From the NCBI RefSeq assembly GCF_012844225.1, contig NZ_JABAGQ010000005.1, positions 1 through 64,000 of the forward strand: a stretch of DNA of 64,000 nucleotides. Direction: 5' to 3'. How positions within the stretch are numbered: position 1 is the stretch's first letter; every line of letters starts with the position of its first letter. Below are positions 44,438-55,269 of the stretch, piece after piece. Source of the DNA: Rhodococcus sp. 105337 (GTDB lineage Bacteria > Actinomycetota > Actinomycetes > Mycobacteriales > Mycobacteriaceae). Made by a program: the position numbers and the translations under genes. The notes under the pieces are model-generated. The model worked only from the letters and a program-made list of their open reading frames with translations, ran no database searches and had not been told where the DNA came from.

Positions 44438-44482
44438 ATGCCGTAGTGGGCTGCACAGTGCGCGTGCAGCCCGCTACGGCAT
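44438..44482. terminator. bidirectional terminator between the TetR gene and accD4
   Basis: A 19-bp stem with one G-T wobble (44438-44456 with 44464-44482) closes a seven-base loop. It lies between convergent stop codons and should end both transcripts. Confidence 0.75.
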
Positions 44483-44501
44483 CGTTGTCACACGGTGGCC
44501 G

Positions 44502-46046
44502 TCAGAGCGGCAACAGGTGGTGCTTGCGCGGGTTCTTGAACACCGTCTTGTCGCGCAGCAGATTCAGAGCGCGCCGAATCTCGAGCCGCGTCGAAGCCGG
44601 GTCGATGACGGCGTCGATGTAGCCGCGCTCGGCAGCGATGTACGGCGTCGCCACATGCTCGTTGTAGAAGTTGATGAGCTGCTGCCGCACCGCGGGAGCA
44701 TTCTCGCCCGCGTCGGCGATCTGCTTGCGACCGATGACCGCAACCGCGGACTCGGCACCCATCACGGCGATGCGGGCCGTCGGCCACGCGAAGTTGATGT
44801 CGGCGCCGAGTTGCTTGGAACCCATCACCGCGTAACCGCCGCCGTACGACTTGCGCACCACCACGGTCACCTTCGGCACGGACGCCTCGACGTACGAGAA
44901 CAGGAACCTGCCGCCACGCTTGATGACGCCGATCTTCTCCTGCTCCACACCGGGCAGGAAGCCCGGAGTGTCGACGACGAAGACCAGCGGGATGCTGTAG
45001 GCGTCGCAGACCCGGACGAAGTGCGCGGCCTTGTCGGCTGCGGCTGCGTCGAGCGCACCGGACAGATGGAGCGGCTGGTTCGCGACGACACCCACCGGGC
45101 GGCCGTCGACGCGGGCGTATCCGGTGATGATGTTGTGCGCGGTCTGCGAACGGACCTCGAAGAAGTCGCCGTCGTCGAAAATCTTCAGCAGGATGTCGTG
45201 CATGTCGTAGCCGGAGTTGTCGGCGTCCGGCATGAACGAATCGAGTTCGAGGTCGTCGGGCGTGATTTCCGGTTCCAGACCGGGATTGACGACCGGCGGC
45301 TTCTCCTGCGCGTTCGACGGCATGTAGCTCAGGTACTGGCGCACCCACTCGAACGCGGCCTTCTCGTCGGGCGCGACGTGGTGCACGTTGCCGTATTCGG
45401 CTTGCTTACGCGCGCTTCCCAGTTCGTGAAGGCTGACGTCCTCACCGGTGACGGCCTTGATGACATCCGGTCCGGTGACGAACATGTGGGCGTCTTCGGT
45501 CGCGACCACGACATCGGTGTTGATCGGGGCGTACACGGCACCGCCGGCACACTTGCCGACGATGACCGAGATCTGCGGGCACAGCCCCGACAACGGCTCG
45601 GTGCGCTTCCCGATCTCGCCGTACCAGGCGAGCGACGTGACGGCGTCCTGCACGCGCGCGCCACCGGAATCGTTGATGCCCACGACGGGGCAGCCGATTT
45701 TGAGGGCGTAGTCCAGGACCGCGGAAACCTTGCGGCCGAACATTTCTCCGACGCTGCCGCCGAGCACCGTCTGGTCGTGGGAGAAGACCGCGACCGGCCT
45801 GCCCTCAACCGTGCCGTGCCCGACGACGACGGCGTCGCCGTAGAAGGCGTCCTCGCGGCCGGGCGTCTTCATCAACGCGCCGATCTCGACGAAGCTCCCC
45901 TTGTCGAGGAGCATGTCGATGCGCTCACGCGCACTCGGAATGCCCTTCTTCGCGCGTTTGGCGACTGCGATCTCGCCCGCAGGTTCCTGCGCGATCTCCA
46001 GTTTCTGGCGCAGCTCGGCCAGCTTTTCTGCCGTGGTGGTGGTCAC
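44502..46046 (-). CDS. accD4: acyl-CoA carboxylase carboxyltransferase subunit AccD4
   Basis: A 514-residue biotin-dependent carboxyltransferase beta subunit. In mycolate synthesis AccD4 carboxylates the long alpha-chain acyl substrate used by Pks13. Crotonase-fold landmarks include [56 protein letters not shown] and [25 protein letters not shown] 46046 is the start; pks13 lies seven bases upstream in the same operon, as in M. tuberculosis Rv3799c-Rv3800c. Confidence 0.95.
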   Translation of the reverse strand: MTTTTAEKLAELRQKLEIAQEPAGEIAVAKRAKKGIPSARERIDMLLDKGSFVEIGALMKTPGREDAFYGDAVVVGHGTVEGRPVAVFSHDQTVLGGSVGEMFGRKVSAVLDYALKIGCPVVGINDSGGARVQDAVTSLAWYGEIGKRTEPLSGLCPQISVIVGKCAGGAVYAPINTDVVVATEDAHMFVTGPDVIKAVTGEDVSLHELGSARKQAEYGNVHHVAPDEKAAFEWVRQYLSYMPSNAQEKPPVVNPGLEPEITPDDLELDSFMPDADNSGYDMHDILLKIFDDGDFFEVRSQTAHNIITGYARVDGRPVGVVANQPLHLSGALDAAAADKAAHFVRVCDAYSIPLVFVVDTPGFLPGVEQEKIGVIKRGGRFLFSYVEASVPKVTVVVRKSYGGGYAVMGSKQLGADINFAWPTARIAVMGAESAVAVIGRKQIADAGENAPAVRQQLINFYNEHVATPYIAAERGYIDAVIDPASTRLEIRRALNLLRDKTVFKNPRKHHLLPL

Positions 46047-46053
46047 TACTCGT

Positions 46054-49000
46054 TCAGCTCCTCGAGGCCTCGATGGCGGCCAGCTTACGGGTCAGGTCTG
46101 CCCCCACCTTGGCGATGTACGGCTCGTCGACGATCTGCAGGTGATCGCCACCCACGGACACGACTTCCAGATTCGCGACGACGTCTCCCCAGCCGCCGTC
46201 GGGCTGCCGGGTGCCGAACGCCGGCTCGAGGTCGATCGCGTCGTCGTGATAGCGATCCGCCATGTAGAGAACGACATCGCCGTCGTAGGTTTCGAGTTCG
46301 GCGGTCTGGATCGCCCGGTTGTCGAGCCACGACGTGCGCTGATGCTCGATGATGCCGCCGGGGATCTCGACACCGCTCATCTCGAGCAGGCCCATGAGGA
46401 TTCCGATCTGGTCCTCGTCGGACTCGGCCTCGGCCAGAAGGTCGTACGGCAGCGGGGCTTCGATGCCGTAGGTCTTCTTCGCGAAGCGCGCGTAGCGCTG
46501 CCAGCGCTTCCTGATCTCCTCGGGCGTGTTCTCGACCTTCTCGCCCGCCATGACGGTGTCGATCAGCCCGACGACACGCACGTCCTTGCCGCGCTCGCGC
46601 AACAGGCGCGCCACCGCGTAGGCGAGCACACCTCCGAGCGACCAGCCGTAGAGCACGTACGGGCCGTCGCCCTGGATCTCCTCGATGAGCGGCAGATATA
46701 CCGCGGCGCGCTCTTCGATCGGTCCCTCGGTGCGTTCGAAGCCGTACATCGGCGTATCGGCGGGAAGACGCCTGAGCAGCGGTTCGTACGCCACGGTGGA
46801 GCCACCTGCCGGGTGGAAGACGAACACCGGCACCGCATCCGAGCCCTCGGGCCGCGGTCGCAGGGCGCGCACCAATCCGTCGATCCGGTCGGAGGATTCG
46901 AGGTATCCGCGGACGACATCCGCGAGTTTCTCGATCGTCGCAGCACCCCGCACATCCTCGACGGTGATGCTGCCTCCGGAACGCTCCGTCAGACGGGCCG
47001 CGAGCTTCTCGGCCTTCTCGTCGTCCAGCGTGGGAAGCGTGTTGAAGATGCTCTTCGCCGACCGCCCGGTAACCACCGCCCACGACGCGAACGTCAGGCG
47101 TTCGGCGGCGTCGCGCGGGGGCACATCGACGCCACCGTCATCGGTGGTGTCCAACGACGCGGTCTCGGCCGGAGCGGTCTCCGGCGCGGTCTCGGCCGGC
47201 GCGGCAGGCGCCGCGTCCTCCAGGATCTGCTCGGCTTCGGCGACGACCGTGGTGTCCTCCACCGAGGTCGGTGCCTGCTCGTCGGCCGCTGCGTCTTCTG
47301 CGGCGTCCGCCGCGCGCTCGGCAGCCTTGTCCGCGGCCTGCTGCTCGGCGAGTGCCGCGACTTCCTCGCGGTTCTCGACGGCGTACCGCAGGTACTTCGC
47401 GACGTCGCGCAGGCTCGCATCCTTCACCGCGGAGATCTGGAGTTGCGGAATGTCGAACTCGTACTCCACCCGGTTCTTGATCCGGACCGCCATGAGCGAA
47501 TCGAGGCCCAGTTCGATCAGCGGAATCTCGACCGGCAGGTCCTCGGGCGCGTATCCCATCGACTCCGCGACGATCAGCGCGAGCCGATCCTCGAGGGTCT
47601 GCGAGCCGGCCGGATCCCATCGGTCGCCGGCGCTCTCGGCCACCTCGGCGGTGTCCTCGTCCGTACGGGTCGACACCGCGGTGGCGGCAACAGGTGCGGA
47701 CAGCACCTCACCGGAGGTGACGACACCCTCGTGGACGAGCGTGAACCCGCCGTCGTCGAGAGCGTGTACCTGCAGCGACGCACCACCGGGATGGCGGGTG
47801 AGCGTGGTGGTGAGCGTCCCGGCTGCGGGCACCGGTGCGTGCGGCATCGACGCGGTGAGCGTCACGTCGGCGAGCACCTGCGAGGCCGCGGCCACGAGCA
47901 GCGCGGCGGGATCGGTGACGGCCGAAGCCTGCACCTCCCACACGTGCCGGCCGTCGGGGAGTGCGACGTGCGCACCGGGAACCCGGCTGTTGCCCGCGGA
48001 GCCGATGCGGGCCTCGACCCAGTACGGCTTCCGCAGGAACGCGGTCCGCGGGATCTCGGCGTAGTCCCCCTCGGGGAGCAGGCTGCCCAAGTCCACGGGA
48101 TGCCCGTGCACATACAGCTGCGCGAGGGCGAGGAGCACGCCGAGCGACTCGTCTTCCTTGCGCTTGAGCGTCTGGATGAACTGTCCGTCCTGCACGCCCG
48201 CGTCGAAAGCGGTCGACGCGACCGACATGAGCGTCGCGGGATTGGCGTTGAGCTCCACGAAGGTGGTGTGGCCGTCGGACAGTGCCTGGCGCACGGCCTG
48301 CGTGAAGTACACGCTGTGGCGCATGCCCTTGGTCCAGTACTCGACCCCGTGAATGCCTTCGTGTCCCGGCCGGTACAGGGTTTCCTGGTCCACCGACGAG
48401 TACACGGCGACCTTCAGCGGGTGCGGCTCGATACCCGCGAGTTCGGCAGCGAGCTCACCGAGAATCGGGTCGACCTGCGAGGTGTGGCTCGCGCCCTTCG
48501 TCTGCAGGACACGAGCGAACTTCTCCTCGGCCTCGGCGCGGGCGACGATCTCGTTGACCTCGCCCTGCGGGCCACCGATGACCGTGTGGGTGGGCGCGGC
48601 GTAGACGCACACCTCGAGGTGCGGGAAGTCCGGGAGCACCGAGGTGATCTCGTCGGCGCTGTATTCGACGAGCGCCATGAGACGGATGTCGTCGCCCTCG
48701 AGCTGGCCTTCCGCCTCACCCATCAGCCGCGAGCGGGCGCAGATGACGCGCACGGCGTCCTCGAGCGCGAGTCCACCGGAGATGTACGCGCCGGCAGCCT
48801 CACCCATCGAGTGCCCGACGATCGCGGCGGGCTCGGCACCGTGGTGGCGCAGTACCGCCGCGAGGCCGATCTGGATCGTGAAGATCCCGACCTGCGCGGT
48901 CTCGACGTCGTAGTCCTGGCTGTCGTCGAGGAACTTCTCCGTCATGGAGTAACCGGACTCGTCGACGATCAGCTCGTCGACCTCGTCCACGGCCCGCGCG

Positions 49001-51030
49001 AACACCGGGTTCTCGAGATACAGCTGCTTGGCCATCTTCCGGTGCTGGGCACCGAAACCGGACAGCACCCACACCGGTCCCGCGGACGCGGGAGAGTCGG
49101 CGGTGAAGACACCCTGGGCCGGCTTGCCGGCGGCGACGGCGCGCAGACCGGCGATGGCCTCGGCACGGTCGGCGGCGACCACGACCGCGCGGGAGCGCCC
49201 GTGATTGCGACGCGCGAGCGTGCGGGCGACGTCGGCGAGCGGAGTCGTGCTGCCCTGCTCGGTCTCGAGCCAGTCGGCGAGGTCGGCGGCGGCGCGGCGA
49301 CGGCGGGACGGCATCGGAGCGGACACCGCGAGCACGACCGGCATCTCACGAGCCGGTTCCGCGGGGGTCTCGGCGATCTCGGAGACGGCGTCGGACACGA
49401 TCTCGACCTCGGCCTCGGCTGCTTCCTGCCCGTCGGGGCCGGTGTATTCGTGCACCACGACATGCGCGTTGGTGCCGCCGAATCCGAAACCGGAAATGCC
49501 CGCGACCGCGCGTCCCGTGTACCGGGGCCACTTCGCACCGTCGGGAATGACCTGGAGATGCGCCTTGTCGAACGGAATGTACGGGTTGGGCGCGGTGTAG
49601 TTCAGCGTCGGAGGAAGCGCGTCCTCCTGCATCGCGAGCACGACCTTGATCAGGCCCGCAGCACCGGCAGCCGACTCGAGGTGGCCGAAGTTGGTCTTCG
49701 CCGAACCGAGGAGCACCGGCTTGTCGGCATCGCGGCCGCGGCCGACGACCCGCCCGAGTGCATCGGCTTCGATCGGGTCACCGAGCACCGTGCCGGTGCC
49801 GTGTGCCTCGATGTAGTCGACACCCGACGGCAGGATCTGCGCGTCCCGGTAGGCCCGGCGCAGCACGTCGACCTGTGCTTCCGGGTTGGGGGCCGCCAGG
49901 CCGTTCGAACGGCCGTCCTGGTTGACGGCCGTGCCGGCGATGACGGCGAGAATGTTGTCGCCGTCGCGCTCGGCGTCCTCGAGACGCTTGAGCACGACGA
50001 GACCGCCGCCCTCGGCACGGATCATGCCGTCGGCGTCGGCGGAGAAAGCCTTGATGCGGCCGTCGGGAGCCATGACGCCGAGTTCGTCGAAACCGAGGGT
50101 TCCGGCCGGCGCGAGCAGCATGTTGACGCCACCGGCCAGCGCGACATCGGCTTCACCGCCGCGCAGCGCACGCACCGCCTGATGCACCGCGACGAGCGAC
50201 GACGAGCACGCCGTGTCGAGGGTGACCGAGGGGCCGTGGAAGTCGTAGAAGTACGAGACGCGGTTGGCGATGACCGCGGACGACGTACCCGTCAGCGCGT
50301 ACGGGTGCGCAACGGACGGGTCGACCGAGGCCAGCAGCATGTAGTCGCTCGCCGAACTGCCGATGAAGACACCGACCGAACCACCCTTGAGGTCGCTCGG
50401 AGGAATGTGCGCGTGCTCGAGCGCCTCCCACGTCAGTTCGAGCGCGAGACGCTGCTGCGGGTCGACCATCTCGACCTCGCGCGGCGACATCGCGAAGAAC
50501 TCGGCGTCGAAGCCCTTGACGTCGTCGAGGTAGCCACCACGGGTGTTGGCCTTGCGGATCGACTCGCGGACGGCCGGGTCGCCTTCGAACTCCGACCAGC
50601 GGCCCTCGGGAAGATCGCCGATGGCGTCCCGCCCGGACGAGAGCAGATCCCACATCTGCTCCGGCGTCTCGATATGACCCGGGAAGCGCGTCGACACACC
50701 GACGATCGCGATGTCCTTCGACGCCCCCGACGGTCGCGCCGCGTAGAGGGACGCGTCGTCGTCGTCTTCGGGACGTTCCGGTTCGCCCTCGATGATGCGC
50801 GTTGCCAGCGACGCGATGGTCGGATGCTGGTACGCGATCGTCGCGTTCAGGGTGACGTCGAGAAGATCCTCGATCTCACCGCTCAAGGCCACCGCGTCGC
50901 GGGACGACAGTCCGAACTCCTCGAGCGGACGATCATCCGTGATCTGCGAGACCGGCTGGCCGGTCGTGTTTGCGATCCAGTTCCGCAGCCAGTCACGCAG
51001 TTCCGCAACGGTCATTTCCATGTCAGCCAT
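46054..51030 (-). CDS. pks13: mycolate-condensing polyketide synthase Pks13
   Basis: A 1658-residue type I PKS that performs the Claisen-type condensation making alpha-alkyl beta-keto esters, the mycolate precursors. Domains in order: N-terminal ACP (FGLSSRD, Ser43 as phosphopantetheine site); ketosynthase (TACSSS with Cys275, EAHGTGT, NFGHLE); acyltransferase (GHSMGE, Ser741); second ACP (LGLDSLMAV, Ser1178); an Ala/Glu-rich linker; and thioesterase (YGWSLGG, Ser1464), which also moves product to trehalose. The length is slightly below the mycobacterial 1733 residues. ATG 51030 is preferred over TTG 51033. It is flanked by accD4 and fadD32. Confidence 0.97.
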   Translation of the reverse strand: MADMEMTVAELRDWLRNWIANTTGQPVSQITDDRPLEEFGLSSRDAVALSGEIEDLLDVTLNATIAYQHPTIASLATRIIEGEPERPEDDDDASLYAARPSGASKDIAIVGVSTRFPGHIETPEQMWDLLSSGRDAIGDLPEGRWSEFEGDPAVRESIRKANTRGGYLDDVKGFDAEFFAMSPREVEMVDPQQRLALELTWEALEHAHIPPSDLKGGSVGVFIGSSASDYMLLASVDPSVAHPYALTGTSSAVIANRVSYFYDFHGPSVTLDTACSSSLVAVHQAVRALRGGEADVALAGGVNMLLAPAGTLGFDELGVMAPDGRIKAFSADADGMIRAEGGGLVVLKRLEDAERDGDNILAVIAGTAVNQDGRSNGLAAPNPEAQVDVLRRAYRDAQILPSGVDYIEAHGTGTVLGDPIEADALGRVVGRGRDADKPVLLGSAKTNFGHLESAAGAAGLIKVVLAMQEDALPPTLNYTAPNPYIPFDKAHLQVIPDGAKWPRYTGRAVAGISGFGFGGTNAHVVVHEYTGPDGQEAAEAEVEIVSDAVSEIAETPAEPAREMPVVLAVSAPMPSRRRRAAADLADWLETEQGSTTPLADVARTLARRNHGRSRAVVVAADRAEAIAGLRAVAAGKPAQGVFTADSPASAGPVWVLSGFGAQHRKMAKQLYLENPVFARAVDEVDELIVDESGYSMTEKFLDDSQDYDVETAQVGIFTIQIGLAAVLRHHGAEPAAIVGHSMGEAAGAYISGGLALEDAVRVICARSRLMGEAEGQLEGDDIRLMALVEYSADEITSVLPDFPHLEVCVYAAPTHTVIGGPQGEVNEIVARAEAEEKFARVLQTKGASHTSQVDPILGELAAELAGIEPHPLKVAVYSSVDQETLYRPGHEGIHGVEYWTKGMRHSVYFTQAVRQALSDGHTTFVELNANPATLMSVASTAFDAGVQDGQFIQTLKRKEDESLGVLLALAQLYVHGHPVDLGSLLPEGDYAEIPRTAFLRKPYWVEARIGSAGNSRVPGAHVALPDGRHVWEVQASAVTDPAALLVAAASQVLADVTLTASMPHAPVPAAGTLTTTLTRHPGGASLQVHALDDGGFTLVHEGVVTSGEVLSAPVAATAVSTRTDEDTAEVAESAGDRWDPAGSQTLEDRLALIVAESMGYAPEDLPVEIPLIELGLDSLMAVRIKNRVEYEFDIPQLQISAVKDASLRDVAKYLRYAVENREEVAALAEQQAADKAAERAADAAEDAAADEQAPTSVEDTTVVAEAEQILEDAAPAAPAETAPETAPAETASLDTTDDGGVDVPPRDAAERLTFASWAVVTGRSAKSIFNTLPTLDDEKAEKLAARLTERSGGSITVEDVRGAATIEKLADVVRGYLESSDRIDGLVRALRPRPEGSDAVPVFVFHPAGGSTVAYEPLLRRLPADTPMYGFERTEGPIEERAAVYLPLIEEIQGDGPYVLYGWSLGGVLAYAVARLLRERGKDVRVVGLIDTVMAGEKVENTPEEIRKRWQRYARFAKKTYGIEAPLPYDLLAEAESDEDQIGILMGLLEMSGVEIPGGIIEHQRTSWLDNRAIQTAELETYDGDVVLYMADRYHDDAIDLEPAFGTRQPDGGWGDVVANLEVVSVGGDHLQIVDEPYIAKVGADLTRKLAAIEASRS

Positions 51031-51066
51031 CAACCCACCACGCTACCCGGGAACAAGAACATTTCT

Positions 51067-52956
51067 TCACACGCTGTCGGGGAACGCCTGCTGCTGGTGA
51101 CCACCGCGCAGCGTTCCCTCGATGTAGGCGGCCTTGCAGGCGCGCCGTGCGATCTTTCCGCTGGAAGTACGCGGGATGGAACCCGCGGGAACGAGCAGCA
51201 CGTCGCGCGCCGTCACGCCGTGGCGTGCCGAGATCGCGGCGCGCACGGCATCCGCGACCGGCTGCGGGTCGACCTTGCCCGCACCCGGTGCGCGCTCGGC
51301 GACCACGACGAGTTGCTCGGACGAATCGTCCGCGTCGAACTCGAGGCCCGAGGCGGCGTTCTCGAACACCACCTGCGGGAGCTGGTTGGCAGGAACCGCG
51401 AACGCGGCCACGAACCCGGGGCGCAGCGCGGGGCTGGCCTCCTGAGCCGAGTACTCGAGGTCCTGCGGATAGTGATTGCGGCCGTCGACGATGACGAGGT
51501 CCTTGACGCGGCCGGTGATGTACAGCTCACCGTCGATGTACACGCCGTAGTCGCCCGTGCGGAGCCACTTGGCGTCGTCGGGGGTGCCCTCGGCGTGGCT
51601 GCCCTCGGGAAGCCGCTGCGTGATCTTGTTGTGGAAGGTCTCGTCGGTTTCCTTCTTACGACCCCAATAGCCGATGCCGACGTTGTCGCCGCGCAGCCAG
51701 ATCTCGCCGACGTGCTCGTCCGGAACCTCGGCGCCGGTCTCGGCGTCGACGATCGCGGCCCACTGGCTGATCGACACGAAACCACAGGACACCTGCGGGA
51801 TCGCGTTCTCGGCGTCGCGGTCGACGCGCACGACCCGGCCACGGTTGAGTTCGTCGCGGTCGACGTAGAGGACCTTCGCTTCGTCGCTGTGCTTGGTGGA
51901 CGAGACGAACAGCGTCGCCTCGGCCATCCCGTACGACGGCTTGATCGCGGTCTTGGGCAGGCCGTACGGCGCGAACGCCTCGTTGAACTTGCGCATCGAC
52001 GACGTGGTCACCGGCTCGCTGCCGTTGATCAGGCCGATGACGTTGCTCAGGTCGAGGGTTTCGCCGTCCTTGGGCAGGCCGCGCGCGGCGGCGTGCTCGA
52101 AGGCGAAGTTGGGCGCGGCGGCGAACGTGCCGGCACCGTCGGAGACGGCGGCGAGTTCGCGGATCCAGCGACCGGGACGTGCGACGAACGCACGCGGGCT
52201 CATGATGGTGATGTACTTTCCGCCGATCGCGGGCAGGATCACCGTCAGCAGGCCCATGTCGTGGAACAGCGGCAACCAGGTCACGCCACGCGAGGTCTCG
52301 TCGAGCTCGATCGAATCGGCCATCTGGATGACGTTGGTGAGCACCGAGCGGTGGGTGATCTCCACGCCGGCCGGGACGCGGGTCGAGCCCGACGTGTACT
52401 GCAGGTACGCGATGTCGTCGGTGGAGACCGCGGGGCTGGTCCACGAGTCCGCGAGCGTGTCGGGGATCGCGTCGACGGCGATTACCCGGGGACGCTGCGC
52501 GGCGGGGAGGGGGCGGAAGAACTGCCGGACACCTGCGGCAGACGAGGTAGCGGTGAGGATCGCGCTCGGAGTGCAGTCGCCCAGAACGGCGTGCAACCGG
52601 TCCGTGTGGCCGGGCTCGTCGGGATCGAACAGCGGTACGGCGATGACGCCCGCGTAGATCGCGGCGAAGAAGGAGACCACGTAGTCGAGGCCCTGAGGGG
52701 CGAGGATCGCTACCCGGTCGCCGGGATCGGTGACCTGCTGCAATCGCGCGGCGATGGCCTTGAGCCGGACGCCGAATTGGTTCCACGTCAGTTCGTGGAC
52801 CTCACCGTCCCGTTCCCGCGAGTAGTCGATGTAGCGGTAAGCCGTCTCGTCACCGTTGGAGGCCACGTTCTGCTCGAGGTGATCGAGCAGCGTGTTCCCC
52901 TCCGGCAAGTTGATCCGGCCGTTTTCATCGATGAACTCTTCGAACCCGACGCTCAA
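51067..52956 (-). CDS. fadD32: long-chain fatty acid-AMP ligase FadD32
   Basis: A 629-residue FAAL enzyme that activates meromycolate as an acyl-adenylate and loads it on the N-terminal ACP of Pks13. Markers are [92 protein letters not shown] and a C-terminal [21 protein letters not shown] place the start at TTG 52956, because AGGGAG precedes it by six bases and the sequence from there ([17 protein letters not shown]) aligns with the mycobacterial N-terminus. TTG 52986 is the alternative. Confidence 0.94.
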   Translation of the reverse strand: MSVGFEEFIDENGRINLPEGNTLLDHLEQNVASNGDETAYRYIDYSRERDGEVHELTWNQFGVRLKAIAARLQQVTDPGDRVAILAPQGLDYVVSFFAAIYAGVIAVPLFDPDEPGHTDRLHAVLGDCTPSAILTATSSAAGVRQFFRPLPAAQRPRVIAVDAIPDTLADSWTSPAVSTDDIAYLQYTSGSTRVPAGVEITHRSVLTNVIQMADSIELDETSRGVTWLPLFHDMGLLTVILPAIGGKYITIMSPRAFVARPGRWIRELAAVSDGAGTFAAAPNFAFEHAAARGLPKDGETLDLSNVIGLINGSEPVTTSSMRKFNEAFAPYGLPKTAIKPSYGMAEATLFVSSTKHSDEAKVLYVDRDELNRGRVVRVDRDAENAIPQVSCGFVSISQWAAIVDAETGAEVPDEHVGEIWLRGDNVGIGYWGRKKETDETFHNKITQRLPEGSHAEGTPDDAKWLRTGDYGVYIDGELYITGRVKDLVIVDGRNHYPQDLEYSAQEASPALRPGFVAAFAVPANQLPQVVFENAASGLEFDADDSSEQLVVVAERAPGAGKVDPQPVADAVRAAISARHGVTARDVLLVPAGSIPRTSSGKIARRACKAAYIEGTLRGGHQQQAFPDSV

Positions 52957-53615
52957 TTCCTTCTCCCTGTCGAAGCGATCCCACAACCACTCGACATGGT
53001 TGCGCCCCTAACTCTTTCTTGCGCTGCCAGATCATCTCCTCGAACACCGCGAACAGCGTCTGTGTACGACTCACTGAAGGTGTTCATCGGTCCGAGGTCA
53101 CGGATATGTTACAGATCGGCATCGCTTACCCACCCCACGAATACCGGAATCGACGGGACAGGCACTTCCGTCCCCTTCGGGAAGCCACCAACATACGACA
53201 TCGCCGACCCGCTGTGCACATTCGGCGCCCTTTCCGCAGGGGTCCCGGGCCCGGTATGCGTGCCGGTGTCATCCCCCGACCTGCGCAGTACCCGCCTCGG
53301 CCCGCCCGAAACGTGCGCGCGGCGCACCGGACCGATATCGACGCGCAGACGCGCGGACGACGTGGTAGTGACGTGGATCATCGGAACGCAGCGGAGGCCG
53401 AGGTCGCCGGTGCGGGTACGCCCCATCGCCGGGCGGGTATTCGCCGCTCCGTCGCTGGCACCCATCGGACCTCTTCTCCTGTGGCAGTCATCGCGAACCG
53501 CGCGCCCCGGATCGGCCGGGCGTGTCGGCCGAGAGATGAGTCTAGAGGCCGACGGCAGGACCGTTGCACCCGGTGGTGACGACCGACACTACTGGCGAGT
53601 AACCCTCGAGGAACC
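52957..53615. other. upstream region of fadD32, probably non-coding
   Basis: About 660 bases lie between fadD32 and the cutinase-like gene. On the minus strand GATCTGTAACATATCC (near 53120-53105) offers a possible -10 box (TAACAT) for the fadD32-pks13-accD4 operon. A 44-codon frame (53087-52953) ends in a TTGA overlap with the fadD32 start, but its third codon positions are not GC-rich. A 118-codon minus-strand frame at 53465-53109 has no recognisable homology. I see no gene I can support. Confidence 0.5.
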
Positions 53616-54575
53616 TCACTCCTCGGCAGGATGCGGGGCGGATTCGATCAAATCGGTCGCCCACGACGTGATCCACTGCGGTGCGGTGGTCCCGTTCTCG
53701 TCGACGACATACCAGTTGTACTGCGCATGGATCGGGTTGTTCACGTACTCGAGGATGCGCGGCGCAGCAGTCGCCCAGTTCGACGGATTGAACGCGTTCG
53801 CAGGGGCGTCGCAGATGCTGTCGGTCGGCGCGCAGATCTGCACGGTGCGGTCGTCGAGCGCTCCGAAACCGCCCGGACGTTCGCCCGTCATGGTGATGCC
53901 CGGCAGTCGCAGTCCGGCGAGCGACAGTTCCGCGCCCACTCCCGCGACGGGGGCTCCGATGTCGGTTCCCGACACGCCGTCGCGCCGGCCGTCCGCGATC
54001 AGCGCGACCCCGAGGACACGATCCGCCGGAACCGGACCGTTGCCGGCACCGATCTGCGCCGCTACGTCACCCACGATCACCGCACCCTGCGAAAAGCCGG
54101 TGAGCACATAGCTCGTGAGCGGGCATTCGGCGAAGCGCTGCGACAGGAAATCTGTGGTCGCCGCCGTACCCGCGCCGCGACTGTTGTTGTACGACTGCTG
54201 ACCGTCCGGGGGAATGGCGATCGGGTTCGAGAACTGAGCGACGTACGGGACGGTGTACACGTCCGCCCGCTGCGGATCGAACCGCTCCTGGAGCGGGCGC
54301 GTCACGTTGAGCATCAACGACATGGGGTTTGCGGTCGGATTGTAGGGATCGTCCCCGATCGCCGACTCCCACGTCCCCGGCACGCTGACGACCTGCACAT
54401 CCGGGCACGACGCCGGCTGCGACTGCGTGTCGTCGGGACCCTGCGGTGGGGTCGGGCCCGGCACATCGAGCCGTCCCGCAAGCAGGTACCAGAGCACCAG
54501 CACGACGGCCAGGAGGAGCAGCGCCCCCAGAACCACGATTGTGCGCCCACTACGGCGCTGCTTCGTCCTGACCAT
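53616..54575 (-). CDS. cutinase-like envelope lipase (Culp6, Rv3802 type)
   Basis: A 319-residue membrane-anchored serine esterase. One N-terminal helix (TIVVLGALLLLAVVLVLWYLLAG) precedes a cutinase domain with the SCPDVQVVSVPGTWES strand, the nucleophile motif YVLTGFSQGAVIVGDV, the disulfide and acid region QICAPTDSICDAP, and the late His in NNPIHAQYNWYV. The mycobacterial homologue is an essential phospholipase/thioesterase of the mycolate locus. ATG 54575 is the start; the frame extends upstream without homology. It follows a DUF732 lipoprotein gene. Confidence 0.9.
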   Translation of the reverse strand: MVRTKQRRSGRTIVVLGALLLLAVVLVLWYLLAGRLDVPGPTPPQGPDDTQSQPASCPDVQVVSVPGTWESAIGDDPYNPTANPMSLMLNVTRPLQERFDPQRADVYTVPYVAQFSNPIAIPPDGQQSYNNSRGAGTAATTDFLSQRFAECPLTSYVLTGFSQGAVIVGDVAAQIGAGNGPVPADRVLGVALIADGRRDGVSGTDIGAPVAGVGAELSLAGLRLPGITMTGERPGGFGALDDRTVQICAPTDSICDAPANAFNPSNWATAAPRILEYVNNPIHAQYNWYVVDENGTTAPQWITSWATDLIESAPHPAEE

Positions 54576-54588
54576 CGTGCCGACCTTC

Positions 54589-55134
54589 CTAGCTGCAGTA
54601 CGTGTCGCCCGCGACGGCGATGTAAGTGTCCGCGGTAGCAGCGGCCTGTTCCTCGGTGATCTCGCCGCCGGAGGTGACCGACTCGCTGCCAACCAAGGCG
54701 GTGACGAACGTCTTCACCTCGGACGGGGAGCCACCCTGCGCCTGAGCGCTGCAGATGTAGTCCGCGATGCTGATCGCGCCGGCCTCGTCGGACGGCTCGA
54801 CACCCTCGGCACGCAGCGCGGCGAGGAACTCGTCGCCTTCCGCGGTGGGAGCGGGCGCCCCACCGGGTGCCCCGCCGCCGGGGGCCGGCGTCGCGGCGGG
54901 CGGTGCGGACTCGTCACCACTCGCGGTGGTGCTCGAGGTCTCGCCCGCGCCGGTCTCGTCCGCCTCGTCGGTGGGAGACACCGTACTGGTCGACGTTGTC
55001 ACACCGGTCGTCGTCGGTGTGCTCGTAGCGGTGGAGTCGTCGCTTCCGCAGGCGGACAGAACTGCGGTGGCGGCGATTGCCGCGGCGAGTGCGCCGAAGA
55101 CGCGGGTGGAGCGCGAGCGGGTCCGTGCAGGCAT
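54589..55134 (-). CDS. DUF732-domain lipoprotein
   Basis: A 181-residue predicted lipoprotein. The signal peptide ends in the lipobox AVLSACGSDD, followed by about 70 residues rich in Thr, Ser, Pro and Gly (a likely cell-wall spacer) and a C-terminal DUF732 domain (DEFLAALRAEGVEPSDEAGAISIADYICSAQAQGGSPSEV...AGDTYCS) with two cysteines that probably pair. DUF732 proteins are common in mycolate-producing bacteria and their role is unknown. It is 13 bases upstream of the cutinase-like gene, suggesting a two-gene unit. Confidence 0.82.
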   Translation of the reverse strand: MPARTRSRSTRVFGALAAAIAATAVLSACGSDDSTATSTPTTTGVTTSTSTVSPTDEADETGAGETSSTTASGDESAPPAATPAPGGGAPGGAPAPTAEGDEFLAALRAEGVEPSDEAGAISIADYICSAQAQGGSPSEVKTFVTALVGSESVTSGGEITEEQAAATADTYIAVAGDTYCS

Positions 55135-55199
55135 GTGGTGGTGTCCTCACATCCGGTATCGAGCAGAACTGGAACAGGGTGTGCCCCAGGCTACATAGC

Positions 55200-55246
55200 G
55201 CACGCGCGGCCGCACGGAGCGCCTCGCTCCGTACGGCCGCGCGTGC
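55200..55246 (-). terminator. terminator after the LGFP-repeat mycolyltransferase gene
   Basis: A 21-bp stem with one mismatch (55200-55220 with 55226-55246) and loop GCCTC lies 24 bases beyond the stop. It is one of the strongest hairpins in the window, though no T-run follows on the minus strand. Confidence 0.65.
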
Positions 55247-55269
55247 GGGAGTAACAGTCCCCGGGCGGG

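Noticed and set aside
53109-53465. A 118-codon minus-strand frame upstream of fadD32
   Set aside because: No recognisable domain, no good ribosome site, and the mycobacterial locus has no gene here. It may deserve a conservation test, but it is not supported.
45901-54111. A plus-strand open frame of 2736 codons antisense to accD4, pks13 and fadD32
   Set aside because: It mirrors genes with unmistakable motifs on the other strand, has no family resemblance, and low stop-codon frequency is expected opposite GC-rich genes.
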